A DNA stretch of 64,000 bases from JAVBRU01 sp031547595 (GCA_031547595.1 JAVBRU010000052.1:1-64000); one strand, 5' to 3'. Counted from the stretch's first letter, positions 41,938-50,901 are shown. The notes: generated by a model not told the origin, from the letters alone. Program-made: numbers and translations.

Positions 41938-44184
41938 CTACTCCCGCTCGATCATCCGGCACACGCGGTTCAGCTCCGCCACAAACGTGTCCACTGTCAT
42001 TTGGCCGCCGCAGTAGCGGGTGGTGATGAGGGCGATTTGTTCGTGCGCGATCCCCAGCAGCCGCGATTGCTCAAAGAACCGGATGTGCGGTGCGGTGGCC
42101 TGATAGGCAGCCACCCCTTCGGGCGAAATGCGCCATTTCACCTGCTGATAGCGCGCGATTTGAAAATCGACAGCTGCCAGCATGTCCTCAAACGCAGCGC
42201 GGTCGGCTGCGGGTGCAGTAGCGAGGGATTGGAGGATGCCGGCACGGTCTGCCTCCAGGGCTTGCAACGCTTCCAGCGCCTTGGAGGAGACGACAGGCTC
42301 TGTGGCACTGCGGTGCAGCGAATAGTACAACACAATATCCAGGTCTTTCCCGGCGGCGCATGCGATGTATTGCAGCGCCGCTTCTTTGTTGGTGGAATGT
42401 GGATTGATCAACAGTACGGACAGCCGCGCAGGCACCACGGGGGTTTCGCCTGTTTGGAAGGTGAGGGGCAAAATCAGCTGCTCGGCCTCCAGCGCTGTGG
42501 ATGATAAAAGGTTGAGCGCGGAGAAGGTGGAAAACAGCCAATACGCGGGCACGGCCTCCAGCTCGCTATAAAACTCCATCGGGTCTGTGAGGCTTCGAAG
42601 GCTGCGCTGCCGCTGCACGGCGGCCAGCGTTTCCAGGGCATCCTTGAGGGCGGCGTTGTCAAAATCCAGCGCTTCGTTTGGCTGCTCGTATTGCCGGATG
42701 TAGGCCGTGATCAGGCTGTTCACCCAGTCCTCGTAGTCGAAATATTCCAGAAAGCTGTGCTGCGGGTTTTCGGCGGCAAATTCTGTTTCGAAGACCAGCA
42801 TGGCATCCAGCCATTCGCCATAGGTGGCGGGGCGCGGCGTATCGCCAAAGTAGGTTTCCCATAGCGCGGGGGTGTATGTCCACAGCCCCAGCGTCAGCGC
42901 CTTGGGGTAGGCCAGCAGGCTGCCCTCCGCATCCGACAATACATCGGTCAAAAAAGGGTATAAATCTGTCGATTGAATGTTCAGCGGCGTCAGAAACCCC
43001 TTTTCCTTCAGCAGCGTAAACCCTGCATCCATCGTCACTTCATAGATGTCGTTGGTATTGTCTCCGGCGGTGAGCGCCTTGGCAATGTCCGCCGCGGTGA
43101 GCGTTTGCATATGGATGGATACGGCGGTGTCAGGATTCGTGGCAATGAAGGAGCGGTAAATATGATCCGCCTGGGGGCTGACAACGCGCAGGGTTTGCAC
43201 CGCTGCAGCGCCTGTGGTTTTTTTGAGTAAGATGCCCTTTTGATGGATGGCATAGCGCCCGTCCGGCATTGCAAAGGCCTGTGTATCACAGGAGGGGGGA
43301 TAGGACAGCGCCAGCGAGGCATTCTGCCGGAAGGCCGCGCCCCGGCTGGAGGCGTACAGTGCATATCCTTGGGCATAGTAAATGGTATCGCTGCCCGCGT
43401 CATAGGCCAGGCCGCCAATAGACTCTTCTGTATAGGGCTCGAAGGTGGGCATGGAGAGGAGAAGGTCGCTCACCTTGCCGGTGCCAAGCTGCAGGATGCT
43501 CAGCTTGTAGCGGTATGTGCCGTCCTTTTGCTCGCTGCGCAGCAGCAGCACACTGCCCGGTTTGTAGGGTGTCATGGCTTCGGTGCCTTGCAGCTTGGTG
43601 GTGACTGTCTTGCCTGTTTGAAGATCAATGCTCAGGATGGCAAAGTTCCAGGGCAGGCTTCCGCATTCCTCGTCATAGTCGATCAGCGCATACAGCACGC
43701 CGCTTTCTATGAAGGCCATTTTGATGCCGCGCTGTTCGCTGCGGTGAAAGAGCTGCGCCTTGTCCGCTTGGATGGGAAGCCAAGCATAGCCGTTTTCTTC
43801 GATGCGGGCCAGCCGCCCGGTGCGGCTGTCCAGCAGGATGACGCTTCCGTCCCCTGCCGCCAGCACGGCGGCATACGCGGTGTCGCCAAGGTCGATGGCG
43901 CAAAGCGTGGCAGGGGCGGCTTCGTCCGGTGCCCAGCGCTTGATCGTGCCATCGCCCATCCAGGCATAGAAGGTATTGTCCGTCAGCGCGGCGTTTCTAA
44001 CCATCGTGCCGGGGTCGTCCATGTCGTAGGGGAAGCCGATCTCGTCCGTGGCGGTGGCGGGCGGGGGCGTGCCGCCCGGCGGCACCGGGGTGGGGCCAAA
44101 GTCAACCGCCATTGCGGGCAGGGCCAGGGCACAAAGGAGTAGCACAAACACAAGGGCAAGTTTTTGCCTCAAAAAACGCTTCAT
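41938..44184 (-). CDS. Secreted hybrid of propeller-like and solute-binding-protein-like domains
   Basis: The 748-residue protein has a signal peptide (1-26, ending PAMA), a Pro-rich linker, a beta-rich part (about 55-330) with repeated YAWM/YALI/YAQG-type strands that look like a propeller, and a C-terminal part (about 335-748) that resembles family 1 extracellular binding proteins (TPLNIQSTDLYPFL, LAYPKALTLGLWTYTPALWE). No lipobox is present. It is third in an ECF sigma/anti-sigma operon, so it may sense or bind an external ligand. The family is not one I can name. Confidence 0.6.
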   Translation of the reverse strand: MKRFLRQKLALVFVLLLCALALPAMAVDFGPTPVPPGGTPPPATATDEIGFPYDMDDPGTMVRNAALTDNTFYAWMGDGTIKRWAPDEAAPATLCAIDLGDTAYAAVLAAGDGSVILLDSRTGRLARIEENGYAWLPIQADKAQLFHRSEQRGIKMAFIESGVLYALIDYDEECGSLPWNFAILSIDLQTGKTVTTKLQGTEAMTPYKPGSVLLLRSEQKDGTYRYKLSILQLGTGKVSDLLLSMPTFEPYTEESIGGLAYDAGSDTIYYAQGYALYASSRGAAFRQNASLALSYPPSCDTQAFAMPDGRYAIHQKGILLKKTTGAAAVQTLRVVSPQADHIYRSFIATNPDTAVSIHMQTLTAADIAKALTAGDNTNDIYEVTMDAGFTLLKEKGFLTPLNIQSTDLYPFLTDVLSDAEGSLLAYPKALTLGLWTYTPALWETYFGDTPRPATYGEWLDAMLVFETEFAAENPQHSFLEYFDYEDWVNSLITAYIRQYEQPNEALDFDNAALKDALETLAAVQRQRSLRSLTDPMEFYSELEAVPAYWLFSTFSALNLLSSTALEAEQLILPLTFQTGETPVVPARLSVLLINPHSTNKEAALQYIACAAGKDLDIVLYYSLHRSATEPVVSSKALEALQALEADRAGILQSLATAPAADRAAFEDMLAAVDFQIARYQQVKWRISPEGVAAYQATAPHIRFFEQSRLLGIAHEQIALITTRYCGGQMTVDTFVAELNRVCRMIERE

Positions 44185-44215
44185 ATTCTTTTTTCCTTTC
44201 AGTGTTTAGAAATTA

Positions 44216-45073
44216 TTAACCGTGTCCGGGTACGTCGTGAACCATGTATAGCACAGCGCCGTCCGCCGCATCCAGGCTGATAGAATAGATATCATCCTGG
44301 AAATCCCCTGCGGGGAACACCCAGAAGAACCATTCCCGCTGGCCGCCGGGGTATGCATTGAAGTAAATGTTCTTGCCGCCGTTTTCCAGCGCATCAGCCG
44401 GGATGCCGTATTCCGCTTCCAATGCCTGCAGCGCGATGGCCCAGGCTTCTTCCTGAGAGATATCCTGCTTGTCTGGTATGGCCGCCGCATAGTTCAAGGG
44501 ATCAAACCCCGCCTCGCGGTACAGCGCGTCCCGCTGCGCGGCCTGCTCAAGGGTCAGGTCGTTGTCCTTATATTCTGCGGGCAGTGTGTTGTGATAAAAG
44601 TCGTTCAGCGCGGGATCGATGGCCTGATAGGCTTGCTCCATCGCTCTGTCTTTTGCCACAGGGTCATAGGCCTCCCAGGCCACCTCCGGCGCTTCCCCCG
44701 GCCGCACGGTCACGGTGTAAACGCCGAGGGAATGGTATTCTGGCATCACGGGCTCGTAGCGCAGGGTGAGGGTATCACCCTGCCACAGGGCGTATTCTTG
44801 CAGATGCTCTATGCCTTGATAGCCCTGCACGGCGTCCCGGCCGGATTGCACCGCTTGGTACCGCTTGGAATAGGTGATGCCAACCGCCAGCGCCGTGGCC
44901 AGCAGCAGCACCAGCAGGATACTGAGCGCCAGCACAAGGCGCGGCCTGGAAATACGCTCTGGCCTTGGCTCCGGCAATTGGCGCAGCGTTTGCAGCGTTT
45001 GCTGCTCAAAATCAGGGTCGGGCGCGGGCAGCGTTTGTGTAAAATATTCTTCGTTCAATGTCACTTTGCTCAT
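44216..45073 (-). CDS. Probable anti-sigma factor with one membrane span
   Basis: The 285-residue protein has a short cytoplasmic N-terminal part (1-45), one membrane span (about 46-67, LVLALSILLVLLLATALAVGIT) and an extracytoplasmic domain containing a PepSY-like stretch near the end (ISQEEAWAIALQALEAEYGI). It is translationally coupled to the ECF sigma gene by ATGA, which is the typical place of the cognate anti-sigma factor. No ZAS zinc motif is visible, so it would belong to a different anti-sigma class. The role is inferred from layout and context. Confidence 0.6.
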   Translation of the reverse strand: MSKVTLNEEYFTQTLPAPDPDFEQQTLQTLRQLPEPRPERISRPRLVLALSILLVLLLATALAVGITYSKRYQAVQSGRDAVQGYQGIEHLQEYALWQGDTLTLRYEPVMPEYHSLGVYTVTVRPGEAPEVAWEAYDPVAKDRAMEQAYQAIDPALNDFYHNTLPAEYKDNDLTLEQAAQRDALYREAGFDPLNYAAAIPDKQDISQEEAWAIALQALEAEYGIPADALENGGKNIYFNAYPGGQREWFFWVFPAGDFQDDIYSISLDAADGAVLYMVHDVPGHG

Positions 45074-45546
45074 GGGATGATCACCTCCTCATCGCTCAGC
45101 ACTTTTTTCAGCATTTCCCGGGCGCGGTACAGCCGGTTTTTCACGGTGGATACCGGCAGGTGCAGCGCGGCGGCAATCTCCTTTTCCGAAAGGCCGGCGA
45201 TGTACATCATGGTGAATACGGTACGGAATTTCTCGGGCAGCGCGTGCACCGCGTCCAGCACGCCGTTCATGGGTTCCTCGTGCGGGGCGGCGATCTCGAT
45301 TTCGTCCTTGGGGGTCACACGCATGCGGTAGCGCTGGATGTTGTGGGATTCGTTGATCACAATGCGGGTCAAGAAGGCGCGAAACCGCTCCGGGTCCACG
45401 CGGTCTTTGGCCGCCCAGGCCTTCATCAGCGCCTGCTGCACGGCGTCCTGCGCGTCTGCCTGATGGCGCAGGATGGCATAGCTCACCCGGTAGAGCCGGG
45501 AAAACTGCTCCTCTGTTTGTGCCACAAACGCGCTTTTGTCCATCAT
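45070..45546 (-). CDS. ECF sigma factor
   Basis: The 158-residue protein has sigma region 2 (FSRLYRVSYAILRHQADAQD, AVQQALMKAW) and region 4 (LPEKFRTVFTMMYIAGLSEK, EIAAALHLPVSTVKNRLYRA). It is of the SigW/SigV-like group used in envelope or peptide stress. GGGGAG is seven bases before the first ATG. A palindrome GAAAGATCTTTC (45571-45582) lies upstream. The operon continues with a membrane anti-sigma and a secreted hybrid protein. A second ECF pair points the other way at 46306. Confidence 0.9.
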   Translation of the reverse strand: MMDKSAFVAQTEEQFSRLYRVSYAILRHQADAQDAVQQALMKAWAAKDRVDPERFRAFLTRIVINESHNIQRYRMRVTPKDEIEIAAPHEEPMNGVLDAVHALPEKFRTVFTMMYIAGLSEKEIAAALHLPVSTVKNRLYRAREMLKKVLSDEEVIIP

Positions 45547-45613
45547 GATGCTTCTCCCCTCAGGTGTGGTGAAAGATCTTTCGCCCTATATACGCTTGGG
45601 GTGAGAGGAAAGT

Positions 45614-46120
45614 TTATTTTTGCAGAATTTTTTCGTAGCTGAACCATTCGCAGTCGTACAAATGTGCTGCGCCGCAGGGCGTGAACCCACAGCGCTGGTA
45701 CAGCCGCTGCGCCACAGGGTTAAACTGCGCCACCAGCAGCCGCAGCACGGCATAGCCCTTTAGCGTCAGTTCTTCCATTACATAATCCATGATCAGGCGG
45801 CTGAGACCCTGCCCGTGCAAATCGCCCCGCACGCACACGCGCGCAATTTCGCACACGCTGCCGTCTACATCCGTCCAGCCGTATTGATTTTCATCATCGT
45901 CGGTGTGCAAATCATCGTCCACCCCGGAGGCGCAGGCGATGATATTTCCATCTTCATCGCACAGGCAATACAGCATGCCCGCGGCGATGTCGTGATCGAT
46001 AAAATCGATGGTGGGATATTCCAGGCTCCAGATGCAATTGGGCGTGCCGATCACCGATTCGTATAGTGCTTTGATGGCCAGACGGTCTTTGGCCGTGGCC
46101 AAACGCGAAAAATGCTTCAT
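45614..46120 (-). CDS. GNAT family N-acetyltransferase
   Basis: The 168-residue protein shows the GNAT fold: CEIARVCVRGDLHGQGLSRL carries the acetyl-CoA-binding R/Q-x-x-G-x-G/A pattern, and VLRLLVAQFNPVAQRLYQRC, then GF, is the typical C-terminal half. The acceptor is unknown. The ATG at 46120 follows GGGAGGG by about ten bases; the frame is open to 46393 but without a ribosome site. It sits between two divergent ECF modules and is probably independent of them. Confidence 0.85.
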   Translation of the reverse strand: MKHFSRLATAKDRLAIKALYESVIGTPNCIWSLEYPTIDFIDHDIAAGMLYCLCDEDGNIIACASGVDDDLHTDDDENQYGWTDVDGSVCEIARVCVRGDLHGQGLSRLIMDYVMEELTLKGYAVLRLLVAQFNPVAQRLYQRCGFTPCGAAHLYDCEWFSYEKILQK

Positions 46121-46187
46121 AAATGATATCCCTCCCGTCGTTTTGTAAATTGTAACACAAAAACGGAGCAGGAAACAAGGGGAAACC

Positions 46188-46247
46188 TTGACGGTTTGGG
46201 TTGTGGGCATTATAATAGGGGAGATGTCGGCTGGAAGATTTCCAGCC
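46188..46247 (+). promoter_or_regulatory. Promoter and leader hairpin of the second ECF sigma gene
   Basis: TTGACG (46188-46193) and TATAAT (46211-46216) are 17 bases apart. The leader has GGCTGGAA-GAT-TTCCAGCC (46229-46247), an eight-base stem followed by A-rich sequence on this strand. Confidence 0.6.
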
Positions 46248-46305
46248 AAAAAAGTTGCTAAATTTCTGCATTTCGATGCAAGAATTGGGAAGGGTACACC
46301 GTTAT

Positions 46306-46842
46306 ATGAGTGAGCGCAAGGTGTCTTCACCCGCCGGGTCCTCCCCGCCCATTGACGAGCGGATGTTTGAGGAGCTGTACGAGAAGTACGCAAACGACGT
46401 TTTGCGCGTCAGCTATTACTATTTGGGCGACAGGCAGCAGGCGGAGGATGTGACGCAGGACGTGTTTGTGCGGCTAATGACCGCCACGCCGGACCTCGTG
46501 CCCGGGCACGAAAAGGCATGGCTGTTGAAGGTCGCGCTCAACCGCTGCCGCGATATCTGGCGCGCGGCATGGGTGAAGCGCGTGGTGCTGGGCAGCCCGG
46601 CGATGGATTTGGTGCCGGTGTCCGGCGGCATGGACGACCATATGGAAAAAAAGGAGCTGATGGCGGCGATTCATCGGTTGCCTGCGGATTTCAGGGACGT
46701 CATTTTGCTACACTACTATCAGGGATACGGCATTGCCGAAATATCGGTCATGCTGGATGTGCCCGAGGGCACGATTTCCAGCCGCCTGTCCCGGGGAAGA
46801 AAGAAGTTGGAAGAGATTTTGAAAGGAAGTGATGCGCGGTGA
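46306..46842 (+). CDS. ECF sigma factor
   Basis: The 178-residue protein has region 2 (YEKYANDVLRVSYYYLGDRQ, then QAEDVTQDVFVRLM) and region 4 (LPADFRDVILLHYYQGYGIA, then EISVMLDVPEGTISSRLSRG). I chose the ATG at 46306; in-frame ATGs at 46255 and 46276 are also possible and the ribosome site GAAGGG is rather far. The stop overlaps a GTG start of the next gene, the place of the anti-sigma factor. The promoter looks like SigA type, so it is not obviously autoregulated. Confidence 0.9.
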   Translation: MSERKVSSPAGSSPPIDERMFEELYEKYANDVLRVSYYYLGDRQQAEDVTQDVFVRLMTATPDLVPGHEKAWLLKVALNRCRDIWRAAWVKRVVLGSPAMDLVPVSGGMDDHMEKKELMAAIHRLPADFRDVILLHYYQGYGIAEISVMLDVPEGTISSRLSRGRKKLEEILKGSDAR

Positions 46843-47777
46843 AGAACGTAGAGGAGCGCCTTCTGCAGCTGCCCCAAATTGCGCAGGACGACAATTTGCA
46901 GGCCACGCAGGCGCTAAAATACAAGATCAAGCAAGCCGCGCAAGAGAAAAGGCAGCGCAAAGCGGCGCTGCGGCGCGCCATCCCTGCACTGGCCTGCGCA
47001 CTGGTGCTAATGATTGGCATGGGCAGCTGGGGGCTGACGCAGCTTGGCAACCCCGGCACGGTAGACCCGATTATAGACAGCGGCACGCTGGGCGGCGGCC
47101 CCTCGCTGGAAGGCGGCCTGCTGACTGCGCTGGATCTGCCCAAGGGCAGCATCACCATCAACCAATCCAATAACCCCTCCTACCGCAGCGTGTGGGCGTC
47201 GGCCTCCGGCGCAAACTTCCCCCTGGTGGGTGTCAAAGGGCGCTATTATCGCCTGATGAGCAACCCGACCAGCATTGGCAGCGATATGCTGGGCGATGCG
47301 CTGGGCACGGTGGATACCTATACCAGCGAGCCTGCCCTGGCCGATAAGCAGGGCATCTGCAGCAACGTGGTTGCCCAGGGCGACACCGTGTATGCTGTGA
47401 AGGGCATGAACGGCGCTGTGGCCGCAGCCTATGTGAATGGCACGCTGCGCGTGTTCCAGCGCGTATCCTTTGGCGATAGCGCCCTGATGGGCGGCGAAAG
47501 CCTCAGCGATACCCTGAAGGCCAGCAATGTGGTGGCGCTGGAGCTCTCCGGCGTTGGCACCATCAATGATGCCGCCACTGCCAAAGCCCTCATCCAGACG
47601 CTGACAAGCAATGCGTCCTTCCAGCGCTCCGGCGGCAGCGAAACCGGCCAGTCTCTGCTGATTCAGCTGAGCAACGGCATCACGCTGCAAATGGCTGTGA
47701 GCGGCGAAAAGGTGATCGCGTGCGGCACCTGGGCATGCCCGGAGTTCTTCGAGGCCTTTAGCAACGCAATTCAATAA
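46839..47777 (+). CDS. Probable anti-sigma factor with one membrane span
   Basis: The 312-residue protein starts at a GTG overlapping the sigma stop (GTGA). It has a charged cytoplasmic helix (1-45), a membrane span (about 46-67, AIPALACALVLMIGMGSWGL) and an extracytoplasmic domain with no motif I know. It is rich in Gly, Ser and Thr. Layout and coupling suggest an anti-sigma partner of the upstream ECF factor. It shows no clear sequence relation to the protein at 44216. Confidence 0.6.
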   Translation: MKNVEERLLQLPQIAQDDNLQATQALKYKIKQAAQEKRQRKAALRRAIPALACALVLMIGMGSWGLTQLGNPGTVDPIIDSGTLGGGPSLEGGLLTALDLPKGSITINQSNNPSYRSVWASASGANFPLVGVKGRYYRLMSNPTSIGSDMLGDALGTVDTYTSEPALADKQGICSNVVAQGDTVYAVKGMNGAVAAAYVNGTLRVFQRVSFGDSALMGGESLSDTLKASNVVALELSGVGTINDAATAKALIQTLTSNASFQRSGGSETGQSLLIQLSNGITLQMAVSGEKVIACGTWACPEFFEAFSNAIQ

Positions 47778-47787
47778 TGAACACAAC

Positions 47788-47823
47788 AAAAGCTCCGTAT
47801 CCTGCCGATGCGGAGCTTTTTTG
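47788..47823. terminator. Bidirectional terminator between ECF operon and spoVM
   Basis: AAAAGCTCCG (47788-47797) and CGGAGCTTTT (47811-47820) form a perfect ten-base stem, with TT following on the plus strand and a T-tract on the minus strand. It ends both the anti-sigma and the spoVM transcripts. Confidence 0.88.
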
Positions 47824-47835
47824 TGCGCGTTCTCC

Positions 47836-47913
47836 TTATTTTTTGACGAAAAGACGCAACAGGCTGCGCAGCCCCCGGGGGGCGCGCACGCAAATGACCC
47901 GTATAGAAGCCAT
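47836..47913 (-). CDS. spoVM: Stage V sporulation protein M (25 residues)
   Basis: SpoVM is a tiny amphipathic helix that recognises the curved forespore membrane and anchors SpoIVA to start coat assembly. The frame encodes 25 residues starting MASIRVICV and containing RAPRGLRSLLR, which fits the SpoVM pattern basic-x-Pro-basic-x-Leu-x-x-hydrophobic-hydrophobic-Arg, and ends in two Lys. The Pro at the helix start is the residue known to matter for membrane recognition. TAGGAGGG is seven bases before the ATG. It follows a small membrane protein gene after 11 bases. Confidence 0.8.
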   Translation of the reverse strand: MASIRVICVRAPRGLRSLLRLFVKK

Positions 47914-47924
47914 AATCATCCCTC

Positions 47925-48119
47925 CTATTTTTTGAGCATCAACACGCCAATCACAATCAGCACCACGCCGATGAGCGCCAGCCAGGCCCACAGCGGAATG
48001 CACAGGATAATGAGCAGAACGCCAAGCACGATCAATGTAATTCCCAAAATGCTAAGCACCTTGCTGCCGCCGGATGGATAGCATTGCACGCGCACCGGTT
48101 GTTTGCGCCCCCACGCCAA
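47925..48119 (-). CDS. Small two-span membrane protein upstream of spoVM
   Basis: The best start is a TTG at 48119, eight bases behind GGGGAGG, giving 64 residues: a basic, hydrophilic start (about 1-22) and two membrane spans (about 24-43, SILGITLIVLGVLLIILCIP, and 45-62) with a short LysLys end. Its stop overlaps the spoVM ribosome site, so the two are probably co-expressed during sporulation. I know no family for it. A longer reading to 48317 would start inside the argS promoter and is unlikely. Confidence 0.6.
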   Translation of the reverse strand: MAWGRKQPVRVQCYPSGGSKVLSILGITLIVLGVLLIILCIPLWAWLALIGVVLIVIGVLMLKK

Positions 48120-48287
48120 GATGACCACCTCCCCGCGATAGGAAAGCATATGCGGGAAAGGCTGAAAAAATGATGGACGGCCGCTGCGCCCGCAGTGTTT
48201 TCCCGGTGTATACGTATTGCATGCCGAGGGACAATTGTGGTATGATAAAGCGTATTGCTTTTTTATTTTGGAAGGATGAAGAAACGA

Positions 48288-49994
48288 ATGAACATGCGGC
48301 TTGAGATCGCCGAACAATTATCAAAAGCAATGGGCGTGGCCTTCCCCGGCGCACAGCCCCCGGCGGATGTTGCGGGGCTGTTGGCAGTGCCGCCAGATAC
48401 CGCCTTGGGGGATTATGCCTTCCCCTGCTTCCGCCTGGCCAAGGATTTCCGCCTCGCGCCGCCGCTGATTGCGCAAAAGCTGGCGGAGGCCTTTGACTCG
48501 CCCCTCGCCACGGCGCAGCCTGTGAACGGTTATGTCAATTTCTTTTTTACGCGCGCCGCGTTTGCCGAGAATACTTTGGCGGATGTGCTGGCCGCGCCTG
48601 GGGCCTGGGGCAAAAGCAACAGCGGAGAAGGCAAGACGGTGTGCATGGATTATTCGTCCATCAACATTGCCAAGCGTTTTCATCTGGGGCATCTGTCCAC
48701 CACGGTGTTGGGCAACAGCCTGATGCGCATCTACCGGCACCTTAGCTGGAAGGCCGTGGGCATCAATCATCTGGGCGACTGGGGCACCCAGTTTGGCAAG
48801 ATGATCTATGCCTATCTCAACTGGGGCAGCAAAGAAATGGTGGCAGAGGGCGGCATGGACGCGCTGCAGACGCTGTATGTGAAGTTCCACGAGGAAGCGG
48901 AAAAAGACCCTTCCCTGGAGGACGAGGGCCGCGCGTGGTTTAAAAAAATCGAGGATGGCGATCCGCAGGCGCTGGAGATTTTCAATTACTTTCGCGAAAT
49001 GACCCTCAAGGACGCGCAGCGCGTGTACGACCTCTTGGGCGTGGAGTTTGATTATTACACCGGCGAGAGCTTTTATCAGGATAAAATGCAGCGCGTGCTG
49101 GACGAACTGACCGATCAACAGCTGCTGCAGGAATCGGATGGCGCAAAAATCGTAGATTTGGAAGCCTACGGCATGCCGCCCTGCCTGATCCTCAAGCGCG
49201 ATGGCACCACACTGTATGCCACCCGCGATATTGCCGCAGCGCTGTATCGCAAGGATACCTTCAACTTTGACAAATGCCTGTACATCGTGGCCTATCATCA
49301 GGATTTGCATTTCCGCCAGTGGTTCAAGGTGGTGGATTTGATGGGCTATGAGTGGGCGAAGGACGGCCTTGTGCATGTGTCCTACGGCATGGTGTCCTAT
49401 GAGGGCCAGGCGCTGGCCACGCGCAAGGGGCATGTGGTGTACCTGGACGATCTGCTCAGCCGCGCACAGGACAAGGCGCTGCAAATCATTGAAGAAAAAA
49501 GCCCTGATCTGGAAGGGAAAGCCGATGTGGCGCGCCAGGTAGGCGTAGGCTCTGTTGTCTATGCCACGCTGCAAAACGGGCGCATCAAGGATATCGACTT
49601 CTGGTGGGACCGCGCGCTCAATTTTGACGGCGAGACGGGGCCGTACGTGCAGTACACCTACGCGCGCTGCCAGTCCGTTTTGCGTAAAGCGCCGGCTGCG
49701 CTCCCTGCACCGGATTTTGACGCGCTGACCGATGATGAGGCGCAGAGCGTGCTTCGCCTCCTGTCCCGCTTCCCGGAGGCGGTGGAAGAAGCGGCGCTTC
49801 GCAACGAACCCTCCATCGTGAACCGCGCGACAACAGAAATTGCCAAAGCCTATAACAAATACTACTATGCGCACCGCGTGCTGGACGACAACGGCGCGGC
49901 CACTGCCGCGCGGCTGCAGTTGACTTCCGCTGTGGCTGATGTTGTCAAAACCGGCCTGTATCTGCTGGGTATCGAAGCGCCGGAGCGCATGTAA
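48288..49994 (+). CDS. argS: Arginyl-tRNA synthetase
   Basis: ArgS charges tRNA-Arg. The 568-residue enzyme has an N-terminal domain (1-115), a class I core with HLGH in INIAKRFHLGHLSTTVLG in place of HIGH, and the C-terminal DALR anticodon-binding domain (AYNKYYYAHRVL near the end). The KMSK loop is degenerate as usual in many ArgS proteins (ALATRKGHVV). I chose the ATG at 48288, twelve bases behind GGAAGG, although ATGs at 48276 and 48294 are also in frame. Confidence 0.95.
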   Translation: MNMRLEIAEQLSKAMGVAFPGAQPPADVAGLLAVPPDTALGDYAFPCFRLAKDFRLAPPLIAQKLAEAFDSPLATAQPVNGYVNFFFTRAAFAENTLADVLAAPGAWGKSNSGEGKTVCMDYSSINIAKRFHLGHLSTTVLGNSLMRIYRHLSWKAVGINHLGDWGTQFGKMIYAYLNWGSKEMVAEGGMDALQTLYVKFHEEAEKDPSLEDEGRAWFKKIEDGDPQALEIFNYFREMTLKDAQRVYDLLGVEFDYYTGESFYQDKMQRVLDELTDQQLLQESDGAKIVDLEAYGMPPCLILKRDGTTLYATRDIAAALYRKDTFNFDKCLYIVAYHQDLHFRQWFKVVDLMGYEWAKDGLVHVSYGMVSYEGQALATRKGHVVYLDDLLSRAQDKALQIIEEKSPDLEGKADVARQVGVGSVVYATLQNGRIKDIDFWWDRALNFDGETGPYVQYTYARCQSVLRKAPAALPAPDFDALTDDEAQSVLRLLSRFPEAVEEAALRNEPSIVNRATTEIAKAYNKYYYAHRVLDDNGAATAARLQLTSAVADVVKTGLYLLGIEAPERM

Positions 49995-50012
49995 CCCCTT
50001 ACAAATGCACAA

Positions 50013-50057
50013 CATAAGCTATTGGCATAGGCGTGGGCGCGTGCGCCAATAGGGAGG
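50013..50057 (+). promoter_or_regulatory. Hairpin touching the dapF ribosome binding site
   Basis: CTATTGGC (50019-50026) and GCCAATAG (50045-50052) form an eight-base stem with a GC-rich loop. The last base of the stem is the first G of the GGGAGG used by dapF, so the fold could reduce access of ribosomes or end argS transcripts. There is no T-tract. Confidence 0.4.
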
Positions 50058-50061
50058 TAAG

Positions 50062-50901
50062 ATGATGCGATTTACCAAAATGCATGGTATTGGCAATGAC
50101 TATCTGTTTATTAATTGTTTCGAGAACGTGGTGCCTGATCCTTCGCGTCTGGCGCTGGTAATGAGCAAGCCGCACTTTGGCGCGGGCGCGGACGGGCTGG
50201 TGCTGATCGAGCCCAGCGATTGCGCGGACTTTGGCATGCGGATTTTCAATGCGGACGGCAGCGAGGCCGAGATGTGCGGCAATGCGTCCCGCTGCATTGG
50301 CAAGTATGTGTACGAGCGCGGCATGACCGACAAAACCGACCTGACGCTGAGCACCAAGGGCGGCATCAAGCAGTTGCAGCTGACGGTGGAGGGCGGCAAA
50401 GTCGCCCGCGTGAAGGTGGATATGGGCACGCCGGAGCTGAACCCCAAGCTGATTCCGGTGGATCTGCCCGGCGAGATCGTGCTGCGCCACCGCCTGCAGA
50501 TCATGGGGCAAACATGGTTTATCACATGCGTGAACATGGGCAACCCGCATGCGGTGCTGTTTGTGCGCGATCCCGAGGTGGTAGACCTGCCCACCATCGG
50601 CCCGATGATCGAGCATCACCCGCTGTTCCCCCGGCGCACCAACGTGGAGTTTGTGCGCGTCATCCGCCGCGATGTGCTGCAAATGCGCGTGTGGGAGCGT
50701 GGCTCCGGCGAAACGCTGGCGTGCGGCACCGGTGCGTGCGCCGCGCTGGTGGCGGCCGTGCTGGCCGGGCAATCCGACCGCTCTGTGCAGATGAAACTGT
50801 CTGGCGGCAACCTGCAATTGCAGTGGAGCGCCGATGATAACCATGTGTACCAATCCGGCCCCGCCGCCTTCGTCTACGACGGCGAGTGGCCGGAAGAATA
50901 G
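50062..50901 (+). CDS. dapF: Diaminopimelate epimerase
   Basis: DapF turns LL- into meso-diaminopimelate for lysine and peptidoglycan. The 279-residue protein has both catalytic Cys regions, NADGSEAEMCGNASRC and ETLACGTGACAA, plus the start FTKMHGIGNDYLFIN and NPHAVLF. ATG codons at 50062 and 50065 are both behind GGGAGGTAAG. dapL, encoded 430 bases downstream, makes its substrate, so the two form one functional pathway though not one tight operon. Confidence 0.96.
   Translation: MMRFTKMHGIGNDYLFINCFENVVPDPSRLALVMSKPHFGAGADGLVLIEPSDCADFGMRIFNADGSEAEMCGNASRCIGKYVYERGMTDKTDLTLSTKGGIKQLQLTVEGGKVARVKVDMGTPELNPKLIPVDLPGEIVLRHRLQIMGQTWFITCVNMGNPHAVLFVRDPEVVDLPTIGPMIEHHPLFPRRTNVEFVRVIRRDVLQMRVWERGSGETLACGTGACAALVAAVLAGQSDRSVQMKLSGGNLQLQWSADDNHVYQSGPAAFVYDGEWPEE

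Noticed and set aside
48321..50015. A 564-codon open frame on the minus strand
   Set aside because: It is antisense to argS over its full length and shows no protein family features.
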